From the NCBI GenBank assembly GCA_964568075.1, contig CAZMOM010000003.1, forward strand, positions 1 to 64,000: a stretch of 64,000 nucleotides of DNA. Direction: 5' to 3'. Positions 8,479-16,819 of the stretch are shown piece by piece. The translations under genes and the position numbers were made by a program. Position 1 is the stretch's first letter. Each line of letters starts with the position of its first letter. This DNA comes from MnTg04 sp964568075. GTDB lineage: Bacteria; Pseudomonadota; Gammaproteobacteria; Steroidobacterales; MnTg04. The notes below the pieces were generated by a model. That model did not search any database. It was not told the origin of the DNA and saw only the letters and a list, made by a program, of their open reading frames with translations.

Positions 8479-8847
8479 GTGGAATGGTTAGTTGAACGTT
8501 TAATAGGACTGTTGCCTGCTATTTCTACATTACAGAAGGACAAGAGAGAGGTAGCAGATGCGGCATTGTCATCAATCGCCAAAGCTCTAAATGAGACCGC
8601 GCTGTACGTCGCTCACATAGACGAGACCGAGACAAGGGATAGATCCCGAGAGGAAGAACTTGCCCGATTATGGGCTGCGGCCGCGATTCCGACAAGGCAT
8701 GTGGACGATGAATTTTCAGAGATATGTCAATATAAATCTGAGATCTGGGTCAATCCGAGCAATTGGGATCAGCAACGCATTAGAGAATGGGGTCTGGATT
8801 TGAGGACTGTCGCCGACCGGTACAAAAGATTGCTTCGCAACCAGTAG
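8479..8847 (+). CDS. Hypothetical helical protein in the ATPase module
   Basis: 122 aa from GTG at 8479, with AAGGGA about 8 nt upstream. The sequence is mostly helical with Glu/Arg-rich middle (DETETRDRSREEELARLW) and a C-terminal stretch ending RYKRLLRNQ. No signal peptide, membrane segment or catalytic motif is seen. It follows the ATPase by 77 nt on the same strand and is probably co-transcribed. Function unknown; a further component of the candidate defence module is the natural guess. Confidence 0.65.
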   Translation: MEWLVERLIGLLPAISTLQKDKREVADAALSSIAKALNETALYVAHIDETETRDRSREEELARLWAAAAIPTRHVDDEFSEICQYKSEIWVNPSNWDQQRIREWGLDLRTVADRYKRLLRNQ

Positions 8848-8859
8848 CTATTACGGAAC

Positions 8860-8980
8860 CCGCTGAAAACAGCTCGGCCCAATATCCGTACCGATCCAAA
8901 ATTGCCTCGGCGCCCAGGCGGTCAAATTCACGAAATGCTTTTCGAACCGCGGACGCTGAGGTAACGTCACCTAGCGCCAT
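8860..8980 (-). pseudogene. Remnant of a ScoMcrA-like N-terminal head domain
   Basis: Reading the minus strand from an ATG at 8980 gives MALGDVTSASAVRKAFREFD and then RLGAEAILDRYGY. This closely resembles the opening of ScoMcrA-like head domains (pattern: .LGDLT....V..A..EFDRLGR.AFL.KYG), found at the N-terminus of modification-dependent restriction or HNH proteins. The similarity stops after about 36 residues and the frame ends within 35 codons. It is probably the stub of a deleted restriction gene beside the ATPase module. Recognition is from memory of the family pattern. Confidence 0.45.
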
Positions 8981-9146
8981 GTGAATCCCTTCTTGGAGTC
9001 CCGTCAAGCAACGGATGGGCCCGGCGTACCGTACAGTTATTGACAGGACTCCTAGACCTCAGAAATCATGGGTTAGAGCCTAATAATACTAACTAGAGTC
9101 AGTATATTAGTTGCAGGGCACGAGAGTATTTTTCGCTGCAGAGAAT

Positions 9147-9881
9147 ATGGATCCATTAGTTCTGATAATCATCTTCGTATTCGCGGTCGTCGCGCTCTAT
9201 TTGCGTTCGCCGACGGTCAAAGGCGCGCGAGGTGAACGAAAAGTTCACGGTGTGTTGGCGAAGCGTTTGGAAGATGAGGGCTATTTCGTCATTCACGACA
9301 TTACGTTGAGTATTGGCGCCGACACAACACAGATCGACCACATCGTTGTTTCTCGATTCGGCATTTTCGTTATCGAAACGAAGAACTACAGGGGATGGAT
9401 TTTTGGTGATCAAAGATCGAAGCAGTGGACTCAGGTCATCTATGGCAAGAAAACAAGATTCCAAAATCCCCTGCGCCAGAACTACAAGCATACGAAAGCG
9501 GTTGAGTCCTTCCTTGGAGTGCCGTCGAGCCGCGTGCACTCGGTCGTGGTTTTCGTAGGAGACAGTAAATTCAAGACACTGATGCCGCCGAATGTTACGA
9601 CATTGTCAGGCCTTATCCCTTTCATGCGAACCAAAACGGATCGCGTACTAAGCGAGCGTCGAGTTGGCGCGCTGGCGAATCAACTCCGAGAAGCAAAGTC
9701 AGGAGTAACCGGAACCCGGAACGAGACACCTGTCCTGCGGTCTGTTTCGTCAAATCCGATGTGTCCGAAGTGCGGTAGCGAGATGGTGCTCAGGACAGGG
9801 CGCAAGGGAAAAAACGTCGGTAAGCAATTTTGGGATTGTTCTCGGTTTCCAAAGTGCCGAGCCGTCAAGCACGCGACCTAG
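9147..9881 (+). CDS. NERD-domain nuclease-like protein with topoisomerase-type zinc ribbon
   Basis: About 244 aa from ATG 9147 (an upstream TTG at 9111 is possible). An N-terminal membrane helix (LVLIIIFVFAVVALYL) precedes the NERD domain, recognisable from GARGERKV, the QIDHIVVSRFGIFVIETKNYRGWIFG core with its D..E.K nuclease-like triad, and NPLRQN..H. The C-terminus is a single zinc ribbon of the topoisomerase I type: CPKCGSEMVLRTGRKG..FWDCSRFPKC. NERD proteins are predicted DNA-processing nucleases, often near mobile or defence genes. It sits just past the ScoMcrA remnant and may belong to the same island. Confidence 0.85.
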   Translation: MDPLVLIIIFVFAVVALYLRSPTVKGARGERKVHGVLAKRLEDEGYFVIHDITLSIGADTTQIDHIVVSRFGIFVIETKNYRGWIFGDQRSKQWTQVIYGKKTRFQNPLRQNYKHTKAVESFLGVPSSRVHSVVVFVGDSKFKTLMPPNVTTLSGLIPFMRTKTDRVLSERRVGALANQLREAKSGVTGTRNETPVLRSVSSNPMCPKCGSEMVLRTGRKGKNVGKQFWDCSRFPKCRAVKHAT

Positions 9882-10113
9882 CAGTTTTCGGTCCGTTGGC
9901 CCGATGCACCAGTCTCTTGCGTAAGCGCCGAGCGGGTGTGCTTTTGCCGGGTTGACTAGGCCGGGTCGTCGCAACTTCTAAATTGGTCAGACCAAAACCC
10001 ATCCGTCTGTCCTGGTTCCAGTCGGATTCTGAGTACAGTGGTCGGATACCGTCGGGATATTTCACGATGGTTCGCCGTCTCTTGCGGCGATGCTTCAACG
10101 AATCGTTAACAAC

Positions 10114-10197
10114 AACAAGGACACCCACAGACTTTCTGACTAAATGCCAAGAATATTCCGCTACCAGTGAATCGACATTGTGGATGTCCTTGTTTTC
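10114..10197. repeat. Family B inverted repeat (type B1, full copy)
   Basis: Left arm 'aacaaggacacccacag' + 'actttctga', a B1 core 'aaatgccaagaatattccg...', and right arm 'attgtggatgtccttgttttc' complementary to the left arm. A stray half arm follows near 10250 ('ggctgtggatgttcttg'). Same-type copies lie at 11.9 and 13.2 kb. Nothing else is seen in 9882-10301. Confidence 0.85.
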
Positions 10198-10301
10198 AAA
10201 ATGCTAAGTAACAATGAGTAACATTGCGTAGTTGTGCTTCCCGGAGGCTGTGGATGTTCTTGTGTGTTTGTTCCCAGATGCACTTGTTTTTTTCCGGACG
10301 T

Positions 10302-11060
10302 TTAATGTGATAGAGCTTGTAGCCGTTGCAGATACAGATCAATAAAATGATTCGCAATGAGCCGTTTGTACCCAATTGTGAATTTTATTAACTTACTTGC
10401 CGCTGAATATTTTGGTCTTCGCTCCCGATACAGTGTCATTTGGGGTCCGACATGGTGATAGAAAATAGTGGGCGGAAACTCAAAATGTGTTCGCGATAGG
10501 ATGAACGGCAGGACGGCCACCGGATCCCGACGATTGACCACCCGTAGCAGTGGATATTTCTTTAACACTTTGACGCCATTACTGTCGGTAACCATTGGTT
10601 GGCCGAATGTGACTGTGCGGCCCATGTGATATCCAGCGGGGTCCTCAGAGAACAGTGCGGTCAGGATCAGTGCCACCGCGCCGCCGAGACTATGACCGGT
10701 GATTCGTAGTTCGCGGCCAGGGTCAATTTTGGGTTGTAAAGCATTGTAGGCCTCTCGTGCAGCCCGTAGAAAACCACCATGCATGTACAGGCCCAACAGC
10801 GGCTCTGGGGCAACCTTAATGCTGCTATCGACAAGGACATTCTTTGGGTTAGAGGTACCGCGAACCATAATCCACTGAACATCTGTGCGCGAGTCAGTGA
10901 TGAGCGCAACCTGTACTTTAGACTTGACTAACTCGCTGACAAATACAGATTCCCCAAATTCGCGCTTGAGCTCCAGATTACTAAGATAAGCGGCTTTGGC
11001 GAGTTCCGCATACTGGTAAATGTCTCGATAGCTCATCTCCGATGAGGAATTTGAGTTCAT
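10302..11060 (-). CDS. Class 3 lipase / alpha-beta hydrolase
   Basis: 252 aa, start ATG at 11060. The nucleophile elbow GHSLGG places the catalytic serine at residue 124; RRDPV and NHFIDLYL are good positions for the catalytic Asp and His. The 'VRGTSNPKNVLVD' motif upstream is typical of the Lipase_3 family (the strand and oxyanion region). There is no signal peptide, so it is probably cytoplasmic or non-classically located. It should hydrolyse acylglycerol or other esters; substrate unknown. It stands alone and diverges from the membrane protein at 11169. Confidence 0.88.
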   Translation of the reverse strand: MNSNSSSEMSYRDIYQYAELAKAAYLSNLELKREFGESVFVSELVKSKVQVALITDSRTDVQWIMVRGTSNPKNVLVDSSIKVAPEPLLGLYMHGGFLRAAREAYNALQPKIDPGRELRITGHSLGGAVALILTALFSEDPAGYHMGRTVTFGQPMVTDSNGVKVLKKYPLLRVVNRRDPVAVLPFILSRTHFEFPPTIFYHHVGPQMTLYRERRPKYSAASKLIKFTIGYKRLIANHFIDLYLQRLQALSH

Positions 11061-11168
11061 AGGTCCCGCCCAATTCGCCGATACATCAAAACCACCCGTA
11101 AGCTGACCCTAGCAGCCCTTTTCAGATGGTTTATAGTTAGCATAACTCAACCATATTGGGGCGATCCA

Positions 11169-11879
11169 ATGAACATGAAGGAGCATAAAGAGCCCTCTGT
11201 CAACGTGGCGGACGTGAAGGACACTCTTAAACTGTACGCTGCCCTGGCGCTAGTGCTTGAGGCCGGGCTGGCCGCTCTTGTTCTTTTGTTGCCCAACCAG
11301 ACGGTACAGGTGATCGCCGTCGTGGGCATGATTGGGGTGTTCGCGTTGATGGTGTGGATTGCTGGACGAAATTGGGAATCAGTTCGAGGGAATGTGGCGG
11401 AATTACAGGAGAGCCTTTCACCGATATGGGGGAACGAGCATCTGCCCTTAGACTCAGTTCATGTCGAAGCGTGCAAGGGTGTCTGGCGGTGCCAATGGTC
11501 AGCCAGAACGTCTTTTGGGAACACCAAGCCCTACATTGATGACACGATCACAATAAGAGAGGTAGATCCAGTGACCGGCGAGATCAGCGGTACTTCCAGT
11601 AGCGTATATGAGAAAAACCCAACCGGCTACAAGCTCAGCGGCCGTATTTCTAAGCATGGGTTTTCTCACCTGTACTATAAAATGCCGCCTCCTCACGAAG
11701 AGAAGGTTGGGATGATTATTCTCCGCTTCGATTTTCAAACGGACTCAGGCAAAGGCTGGTGGTTGGGTGGCGGTCGTGGCCATGGGATTCCAGACGCTGG
11801 CGGACTTGTCATATGGACAAAATCCAACGCTTTCAAAGGCGATTGGGTCGATCGCCTATACGAGTGGAAAGATGAGTAG
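11169..11879 (+). CDS. Hypothetical membrane-anchored protein
   Basis: 236 aa. Two closely spaced hydrophobic helices (about residues 22-41 and 46-64) are followed by a soluble domain of about 165 residues with alternating strands (DDTITIREVDPVTGEISG, IILRFDFQTD, LVIWTKSNAFKGDW). This resembles lipocalin-like or beta-sandwich domains seen in other small hypothetical proteins, but I recognise no family. Two ATG codons (11169 and 11175) are close together; ribosome-site quality does not decide. Single gene between the lipase and a family B repeat. Confidence 0.75.
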   Translation: MNMKEHKEPSVNVADVKDTLKLYAALALVLEAGLAALVLLLPNQTVQVIAVVGMIGVFALMVWIAGRNWESVRGNVAELQESLSPIWGNEHLPLDSVHVEACKGVWRCQWSARTSFGNTKPYIDDTITIREVDPVTGEISGTSSSVYEKNPTGYKLSGRISKHGFSHLYYKMPPPHEEKVGMIILRFDFQTDSGKGWWLGGGRGHGIPDAGGLVIWTKSNAFKGDWVDRLYEWKDE

Positions 11880-11921
11880 TGAGTAACAAGGACATCCAGA
11901 GTATCCAGAGTAAAGAGCAAC

Positions 11922-12005
11922 AACAAGGACAGCCACAGACTTTCTGAATAAATGCCAAGAATATTCCACTACCAGTGAATCGAAATTGTAGATGTCCTTG
12001 TTTTC
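11922..12005. repeat. Family B inverted repeat (type B1), with an extra left arm
   Basis: Full copy with left arm 'aacaaggacagccacag' and right arm 'attgtagatgtccttgttttc'. A second, broken left arm ('aacaaggacatccagag') lies just before it, suggesting nested insertion. Confidence 0.85.
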
Positions 12006-12055
12006 ACCCGATCCCGATGATCCTGTGGGTATGGCCAATGTAAGGAATGAACGGG

Positions 12056-12400
12056 TTAGTCTGAGTTCACGGCCACGAGTATCAATTGCGGTCTGTAGCC
12101 GTGGATTACATGGCCGTTGATCTTCAACAAGGGGACGCCCCTTCCACCAAGGCGCCTGTGTTCCTCCGCGTGCTTTTCTGATTTTTCGATATCGTATTCC
12201 ACATACGAAATATTGTTCGCTTGGAAAAGTTCGCGAGTTTTCTGGCAGTAGCCACACCACTCGGTGGCATAAAGGAGGACTTCGCTCTCGACTGACGAAT
12301 AGGCGGGCGGCCCGAAAACGAAATGGCCAATGCGATCCCAATTTTGGTAGGCCCCCACCAACAATGCAAAAAAAACCAGTTTTTTGATAGCAGATTCCAT
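12056..12400 (-). CDS. Membrane-anchored glutaredoxin-like protein
   Basis: 114 aa from ATG at 12400; the open frame extends 23 codons further up but without a membrane-compatible start. An N-terminal hydrophobic segment (LVFFALLVGAY) is followed by a glutaredoxin fold with the dithiol active site C49-G-Y-C52 (TEWCGYCQKTRELF), the YDIEKS strand, and the cis-proline signature GVPLLKING. It should be tethered to the inner membrane; orientation is unclear, though few residues precede the helix. Likely role is thiol-disulfide exchange. It runs convergent to the membrane protein at 11169 and downstream of the lipoprotein at 12608. Confidence 0.88.
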   Translation of the reverse strand: MESAIKKLVFFALLVGAYQNWDRIGHFVFGPPAYSSVESEVLLYATEWCGYCQKTRELFQANNISYVEYDIEKSEKHAEEHRRLGGRGVPLLKINGHVIHGYRPQLILVAVNSD

Positions 12401-12607
12401 TTGGTCAAGTGCACCAGACGATTTCGCACATAAAGCCTGTACTTGTGCGGATTCGCTGGTCCTGCACACCTCCGTCCTACGTACGTACGACAGTTTCGCT
12501 GTTTCCGGTCAACGATTCGGTGATTCAGATCACAAGAACGGGTTTGAGGTGCTGTGCCGCTTATGCCGGCACAACCGTCTCTACAGGAATTTGCATTGTT
12601 ATGTAAA

Positions 12608-13081
12608 TTACATGTCTATAGTGCCGACCACCTCGGTAATTAACGGCTTCCCGTCTATTAACTCCATGGTTACTTTTTCGAACGTCCTGGTGTTCATATT
12701 CCGGCCTCGAACGGTCATTGACTCTCTGATAATTGCTGTGACTAACGCTTTATTGCCTTGCATATCGATTTTCAGGTTTGACCTCGTATATTCATAATTC
12801 GAAGCCTCAGCCCATCCTTCCTCCAGCATTACGATATATTCTTGCTTGGAGGGGCTGATAACCTGGCTCTGCCCTTGAAAATTGATAGTGATAACTATTT
12901 TGACGTCGTCACTTAATGCATCTGAAAATACATTCACATCCATATTTTCAGTAGCATCGTCAAGTTCAGAAATTACGCTCCTGACAAGCTCTTCTGTCAG
13001 GCTATCGTAAGAGGATGAGCAGGAAATTACTGTGGCAAAAGAAATAAAAACCAGAAAACTTACTCTCACTAAATTATTCAT
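12608..13081 (-). CDS. Lipoprotein with NTF2/SnoaL-like fold (hypothetical)
   Basis: 157 aa with a good ribosome site (GGAG 7 nt before ATG 13081). The signal peptide ends at a lipobox VISC, so the mature protein starts at Cys21 and is probably anchored to the outer membrane. The mature part has the rhythm of NTF2-like proteins: a helical start (LVRSVISELDDATENMD) and strands such as DDVKIVITINF, NKALVTAIIRESMTV and FEKVTMELIDGKPLITEV. No catalytic residues are evident. Stands alone. Confidence 0.75.
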   Translation of the reverse strand: MNNLVRVSFLVFISFATVISCSSSYDSLTEELVRSVISELDDATENMDVNVFSDALSDDVKIVITINFQGQSQVISPSKQEYIVMLEEGWAEASNYEYTRSNLKIDMQGNKALVTAIIRESMTVRGRNMNTRTFEKVTMELIDGKPLITEVVGTIDM

Positions 13082-13168
13082 AGTTCACTCCAGTAAATAC
13101 TCACGCGGTTAAGTATAACGGAACTGGTGCGGGTGCCGGGTTATTGGCTTATCGGCTAAAGTAACAAC

Positions 13169-13251
13169 AACAAGGACACCCACGAACTTTCTGAATAAAT
13201 GCCAAGAATATACCGCACCAGTTAATCGACATTGTGGATGCCCTTGTTTTC
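13169..13251. repeat. Family B inverted repeat (type B1)
   Basis: Left arm 'aacaaggacacccacga', core 'aaatgccaagaatataccg', right arm 'attgtggatgcccttgttttc'. Third B1 copy within about 3 kb. Confidence 0.85.
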
Positions 13252-13296
13252 CAGCGTCGGGTCGGTAATGACGTAATCGCGGACGTCGTAGGCGCC

Positions 13297-13352
13297 GGCT
13301 ACCTGGCAAATATCGCTCAGTTATGGCTACCTGGCAAATATCGCTCAGTTAT
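13297..13352. repeat. Perfect 28-bp tandem duplication
   Basis: The unit beginning 'ggctacctggcaaatatcgc' and ending 'tcagttat' occurs twice head to tail without a mismatch. Perfect identity implies a recent duplication or assembly slippage. It lies downstream of the gene at 13373. Confidence 0.9.
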
Positions 13353-13372
13353 TGCTGCAGCTGGCAAGCATG

Positions 13373-14002
13373 TCAGTGACGAGGACGCCTGGCGTCACTG
13401 ATCGGCACAATCCCTTGCTGGCGCAACAGGTTTTCAGCCCGTCGACTGCCGGTCTTCAGCCAGATTTCGTAGGTGCGCAGCAGATTGACGTCGGATTCTG
13501 CGCGCGCGCTATCGCGCACTTCGTGAAGGACGTCGATCAGGATTTGAAACTTGGTGGCCAGCTCCCAGTAAACGTCAGCAAACGCATTGCCGCGAAACGT
13601 GCCGCGCACCTCTTCGGACAACGAACCGTAGGCACTCTCGCCCATGATCATGTAGTAATCGATATCCACGGCCTTGTTGGCGAGACTCTCGACAAAGAAG
13701 CCGGAGATAAAAAGTGCGACATCACCTATGCGCTGTAGGGTTTGATTGCGCTGCTCGGTGCTTGGCGCATCGGCCGCGTCCGCGAGCATCAGGGCAAGGG
13801 GCTTGACGCCGTAGGTCTCGCGGTCGTCCTGGTAAAACTGATCAGAGCGCGAGAACAGTGTCATCATGTTGACGACGTAATGGGTGGCGTGCGGGTCCAC
13901 GTCGACGCCTTGCTCGGCGATGGCATCGTCGATCGACGTGCGAAAGTAGTCCCGAAGGTTGTGGACCGGCATTACCCGATCATAACTCGACCGATCACCC
14001 AT
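13373..14002 (-). CDS. Conserved hypothetical protein (209 aa)
   Basis: Start ATG 14002 has GAGG 8 nt upstream; MPVHNLRDYF at residue 11 is an alternative. The protein is soluble and helical, with a conserved-looking core (HYVVNMMTLFSRSDQFY, GDVALFISGFFVESL, MGESAYGSLSEEV, VYWELATKFQILIDVLHEV). It lacks signal peptide, membrane segment or known motif. I recognise the overall pattern as a conserved gammaproteobacterial hypothetical but cannot name a function. It is flanked by repeats on both sides. Confidence 0.8.
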   Translation of the reverse strand: MGDRSSYDRVMPVHNLRDYFRTSIDDAIAEQGVDVDPHATHYVVNMMTLFSRSDQFYQDDRETYGVKPLALMLADAADAPSTEQRNQTLQRIGDVALFISGFFVESLANKAVDIDYYMIMGESAYGSLSEEVRGTFRGNAFADVYWELATKFQILIDVLHEVRDSARAESDVNLLRTYEIWLKTGSRRAENLLRQQGIVPISDARRPRH

Positions 14003-14155
14003 ATCGCTACCTCTTCGTTCGATTATGTTGTATCGAATTCAGACAGTTTTACGTGTGACGCGGTTCACGTACCAGCGCATTGGATTATTCGGCTCCACCC
14101 GGCCTGGGCCGCGACCAACCCGACCCGGCGTGGCGCCGGTGTGATCGCGGTGCAG

Positions 14156-14280
14156 CAACAAGGATGCCCACAGACTTTCTAAAACAAGGACAAAAACAAG
14201 GACACCCACAGACTTTCTGACTGAATAGCCCGTTTAGTTTGCTAACCGTGGAAGTTGGAAGCTGTGGATGTCCTGGTTTT
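14156..14280. repeat. Family B inverted repeat (type B2), left arm tripled
   Basis: Three left-arm pieces in a row ('aacaaggatgcccacagac', 'aacaaggac', 'aacaaggacacccacagac'), then a B2 core ('gcccgtttagtttgctaacc...gaagtt') and right arm 'ctgtggatgtcctggtttt'. Looks like repeated insertion into itself. Confidence 0.8.
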
Positions 14281-14309
14281 CTTTGTTTTCTAGCTACCGA
14301 TTTGCCATC

Positions 14310-14400
14310 CAGCTACTATACTTAGGTCACTAGCAACAACGAAAAAGCCAAACCCGCCTAAAAGACGGGGACGGAAAAGCACAAATGCTTAAGTGCGGAG
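14310..14400 (+). promoter_or_regulatory. GEMM-I-like element (shortened) upstream of the peroxiredoxin gene
   Basis: A promoter-like 'ctactatacttag' is followed by AAGCCAAACCCG, a P1 hairpin (CCCG..CGGG) and GGACGGAAAAGC. These match the first half of the GEMM-I aptamer seen at 2.1 and 21.8 kb. The second half (ACGGGT...GCCGAAG) is absent, replaced by a small hairpin (AGCAC..AAATGCTTAAGTGC). It is either degenerate or a variant. The hand-aligned position 20 is G, the c-di-GMP-type state. Confidence 0.5.
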
Positions 14401-14407
14401 ACGAACC

Positions 14408-15067
14408 ATGTCACTATACATTGGCGATGAAGCGCCGGACTTTACGGCAGAGACAACGGAAGGGGCCATTCACTTCCATGAATGGATCGGGGATGGATGG
14501 GCGATCCTCTTTTCTCACCCCAAGGATTTCACACCAGTCTGCACCACTGAGCTGGGCTATATGGCCGGCCTGAAGTCCCAGTTCGATGAACGTAACTGCA
14601 AGCTCATCGGGCTCAGCGTGGACTCGGTAGACGACCACCTCGAGTGGTCTAAGGATATTGAGGAGACTCAGGGCCACGCGTTGAACTACCCGCTAATTGA
14701 CGGGAGCGACCTGAAGGTAGCGAAGGCCTACGATATGCTCCACCCCAACGCCAGCGGCGAAGCGAAAGATCGTTCCGCAGCGGATAATTCGACAGTACGG
14801 TCGGTGTTCCTCATCGGCCCGGACAAAAAGATCAAGGCGATGCTTACCTATCCCATGAGCACTGGCCGAAATTTCGACGAGGTGCTGCGGCTGCTTGATT
14901 CGGTACAGCTGACGGCGAAGCACCAAGTAGCTACGCCGGTGAACTGGAAACAGGGCGAAGATGTCATCATCGTCCCCGCCGTGTCCGACGAGGTCGCAAA
15001 GGAGCGATTCCCCGAAGGTTGGAAGGCACCGAAGCCCTATATACGGATCGTGCCGCAGCCAAAATAG
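14408..15067 (+). CDS. 1-Cys peroxiredoxin (Prx6 type)
   Basis: 219 aa from ATG 14408, preceded by CGGAG; the frame opens at GTG 14393. The peroxidatic cysteine is Cys45 in PVCTTE. The long C-terminal dimerisation region (VNWKQGEDVIIVPAVS, ending KPYIRIVPQ) and overall length are those of the Prx6 subgroup rather than 2-Cys AhpC. No resolving cysteine partner is seen. It reduces H2O2 and organic peroxides in the cytosol. The GEMM-I-like element just upstream suggests control by a cyclic dinucleotide, if that element works. Confidence 0.93.
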   Translation: MSLYIGDEAPDFTAETTEGAIHFHEWIGDGWAILFSHPKDFTPVCTTELGYMAGLKSQFDERNCKLIGLSVDSVDDHLEWSKDIEETQGHALNYPLIDGSDLKVAKAYDMLHPNASGEAKDRSAADNSTVRSVFLIGPDKKIKAMLTYPMSTGRNFDEVLRLLDSVQLTAKHQVATPVNWKQGEDVIIVPAVSDEVAKERFPEGWKAPKPYIRIVPQPK

Positions 15068-15086
15068 GAAAGAAAGCGTGTTTACA

Positions 15087-15185
15087 ATGAGAATGTTCCC
15101 AACCTATCCGGGTTCGCGGGCGCTCGTTGTCTCCCTCGGGCTGATGTTGCCGATGGGTGTATGGAGTGCGCCAGCGGCAGAGTAA
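15087..15185 (+). pseudogene. Signal-peptide stub (32 aa), probable gene remnant
   Basis: ATG 15087 opens a frame of 32 codons (MRMFPTYPGS...PAAE) that is essentially a secretion signal ending at a likely cleavage site (VWSAPAAE) and then a stop. A ribosome-like 'ggaaagaaag' precedes it. It follows the peroxiredoxin stop by 19 nt. The best reading is the decapitated start of a lost exported protein. Confidence 0.4.
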
Positions 15186-15336
15186 CGCAGTGGAACTGCC
15201 GTCCGGCGGGGCGCCTTGTTAGACCTTGCCCGAGCAAGGATTGGTTGGACCTTATGCTGCATAGCCTGACCAAAGCAATATAGGAGATACGATCAACGCA
15301 ATCCCGAAGGGAGATTTCGGCATCGCTGTTGGGAAC

Positions 15337-15487
15337 AACAAGGACATCCATCCAAAGAGTTTCTGACCAATCGACGCCAATAATCCAATAGGGGCCCAAC
15401 AATAGGTGCCGGTGTTCACGTATTCACTTATCAGGCAGAAAAAGGACATCCACAGACTTTCCTTTGGAGCTTGTGGATGTCCTTGTC
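15337..15487. repeat. Family B arm, family D half copy and compact family B hairpin
   Basis: 15337-15367: left arm 'aacaaggacatcca' plus 'tttctgacc'. 15401-15430: family D left half 'ataggtgccggtgttcacgt'. 15439-15487: short perfect hairpin, 'aaggacatccacagac' against 'ttgtggatgtcctt'. The interval 15186-15655 holds no gene I can support. Confidence 0.75.
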
Positions 15488-15655
15488 GTGCCATCAGTGA
15501 AGCCGGATCCGCGTATTCATGTCGGGACCAACACTCGAAATGCCTGTAACTCACTGAACCGAGGTGCTATTAATAAATTTACAGGTGACTCGGCAAATTT
15601 GAAATACGGACCGATGGGTCCGTATATCTAGCTGTTAGGCCGCATGAGGACGACC

Positions 15656-16801
15656 ATGGCAACTGATATTCTTAGAAATCCTCGTCCATATTGGAGGCGA
15701 GGTCTTCTGGTGTTCTTTGTGCTTGTCCTTTCGCCCGCAGTTATTTGCGCCGACGCGCTTTCTGCGCGTCTTCACGCGACGATCGAAAGAGTCGCTAAGG
15801 ATCATCGTGTCTGCGTTGTTGCTGTCGCGACCGTTAAGAACAGAGTAATTGAGGGCACAGACGTCGTAACTGGTTGCGAGTCAGCTCAAGCGCCAGGTGC
15901 ACAAGCCGTTTTCCAGGCAGCATCGCTTGGCAAACCCGTCTTCGCCTACGGTGTCATCAAGTTGGCGGAACAAGGAAAGCTCGACCTGGATGCCCCCCTC
16001 ACGAGGTATCTGCCGGAAGGCTATTTGCATATCCAGAACCCATTCGATGACAGGCACCCGCCGATCACTGACTTAGTCACTGCAATCGAACTGGAATCGG
16101 TAACTGCGAGAATCGTTCTTTCCCATACCTCGGGCCTGCCGAACTGGTCGAATGCACCGCTAGCCTTTGAATTCACCCCAGGAACGAGTTGGCAATACTC
16201 CGGCGAAGGATACGTGCTGTTACAGCGGGTGGTCGAGGCGATTACCGGTTGGCCTCTTGACGAATTCATGCGTGCCCAGGTTTTCGAACCACTGGGAATG
16301 ACGCAAAGTTCCTACACTTGGAACGCGGGGCTCAAACCGAATTTTGTCGCTGGCACGTCATCAGACGGGCTTCCTGTTCAGCCACAGACCTTTCATACGC
16401 CGTTGGCAGCAGCAACGCTTTACACAACTGCTGCCGACTACGCAAAGTTCCTTTCGACCGTCCTGGCAGACGTACGAGCACTCAGTGCGATTGTCGAATC
16501 ACCAGTCAGTGTAGTTTCGAGCCTGGGTATTGACTGGGGCTTGGGTTGGGGGATCGAGCGCGGCGACAGTGATCAATTTATCTGGCATTGGGGAAATAAC
16601 CCGGGCTATCGGGCGTTCGTGATCGCGTCGGTTCATTCAGGCGATGGCGTTGTCATCCTGACCAATAGCGAGAACGGATTGGAATTGGCTGAGCCCATTG
16701 TGGACGTCGTGCTTCCAGGAACCCACAATTTGTTCAAGTTCTACATGCTCCGAGACGGTTTTGCCAAATTCTTTTGCAAAATGTTCCGATGGTGTTTCTA
16801 A
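15656..16801 (+). CDS. Serine beta-lactamase-like hydrolase (class C / EstB family), exported
   Basis: About 381 aa. ATG 15656 has GAGGA 5 nt upstream; ATG 15644 is an alternative. A signal peptide (LVFFVLVLSPAVICADA) directs export. The three penicillin-recognising motifs are present: SxxK as SLGK (in QAASLGKPVFA), Y-x-x as YSGEGY, and the KTG equivalent as HWGNNPG. The LSHTSGLP motif is typical of the Beta-lactamase (PF00144) family. Family roles include D-alanyl-D-alanine carboxypeptidase, esterase and beta-lactamase; I cannot choose among them. The C-terminus (FKFYMLRDGFAKFFC) is hydrophobic and unusual. Single gene. Confidence 0.88.
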   Translation: MATDILRNPRPYWRRGLLVFFVLVLSPAVICADALSARLHATIERVAKDHRVCVVAVATVKNRVIEGTDVVTGCESAQAPGAQAVFQAASLGKPVFAYGVIKLAEQGKLDLDAPLTRYLPEGYLHIQNPFDDRHPPITDLVTAIELESVTARIVLSHTSGLPNWSNAPLAFEFTPGTSWQYSGEGYVLLQRVVEAITGWPLDEFMRAQVFEPLGMTQSSYTWNAGLKPNFVAGTSSDGLPVQPQTFHTPLAAATLYTTAADYAKFLSTVLADVRALSAIVESPVSVVSSLGIDWGLGWGIERGDSDQFIWHWGNNPGYRAFVIASVHSGDGVVILTNSENGLELAEPIVDVVLPGTHNLFKFYMLRDGFAKFFCKMFRWCF

Positions 16802-16819
16802 GTTGGGTGCTTACCACGC

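Noticed and set aside
10114..14280. CRISPR array
   Set aside because: Family B repeats are inverted hairpins at irregular kilobase spacing, not regular direct repeats with unique spacers; no cas genes.
15518..15536. Second copy of 'tgtcgggacca' as possible right att site
   Set aside because: Only 11 bases match and no T-arm precedes it; likely chance.
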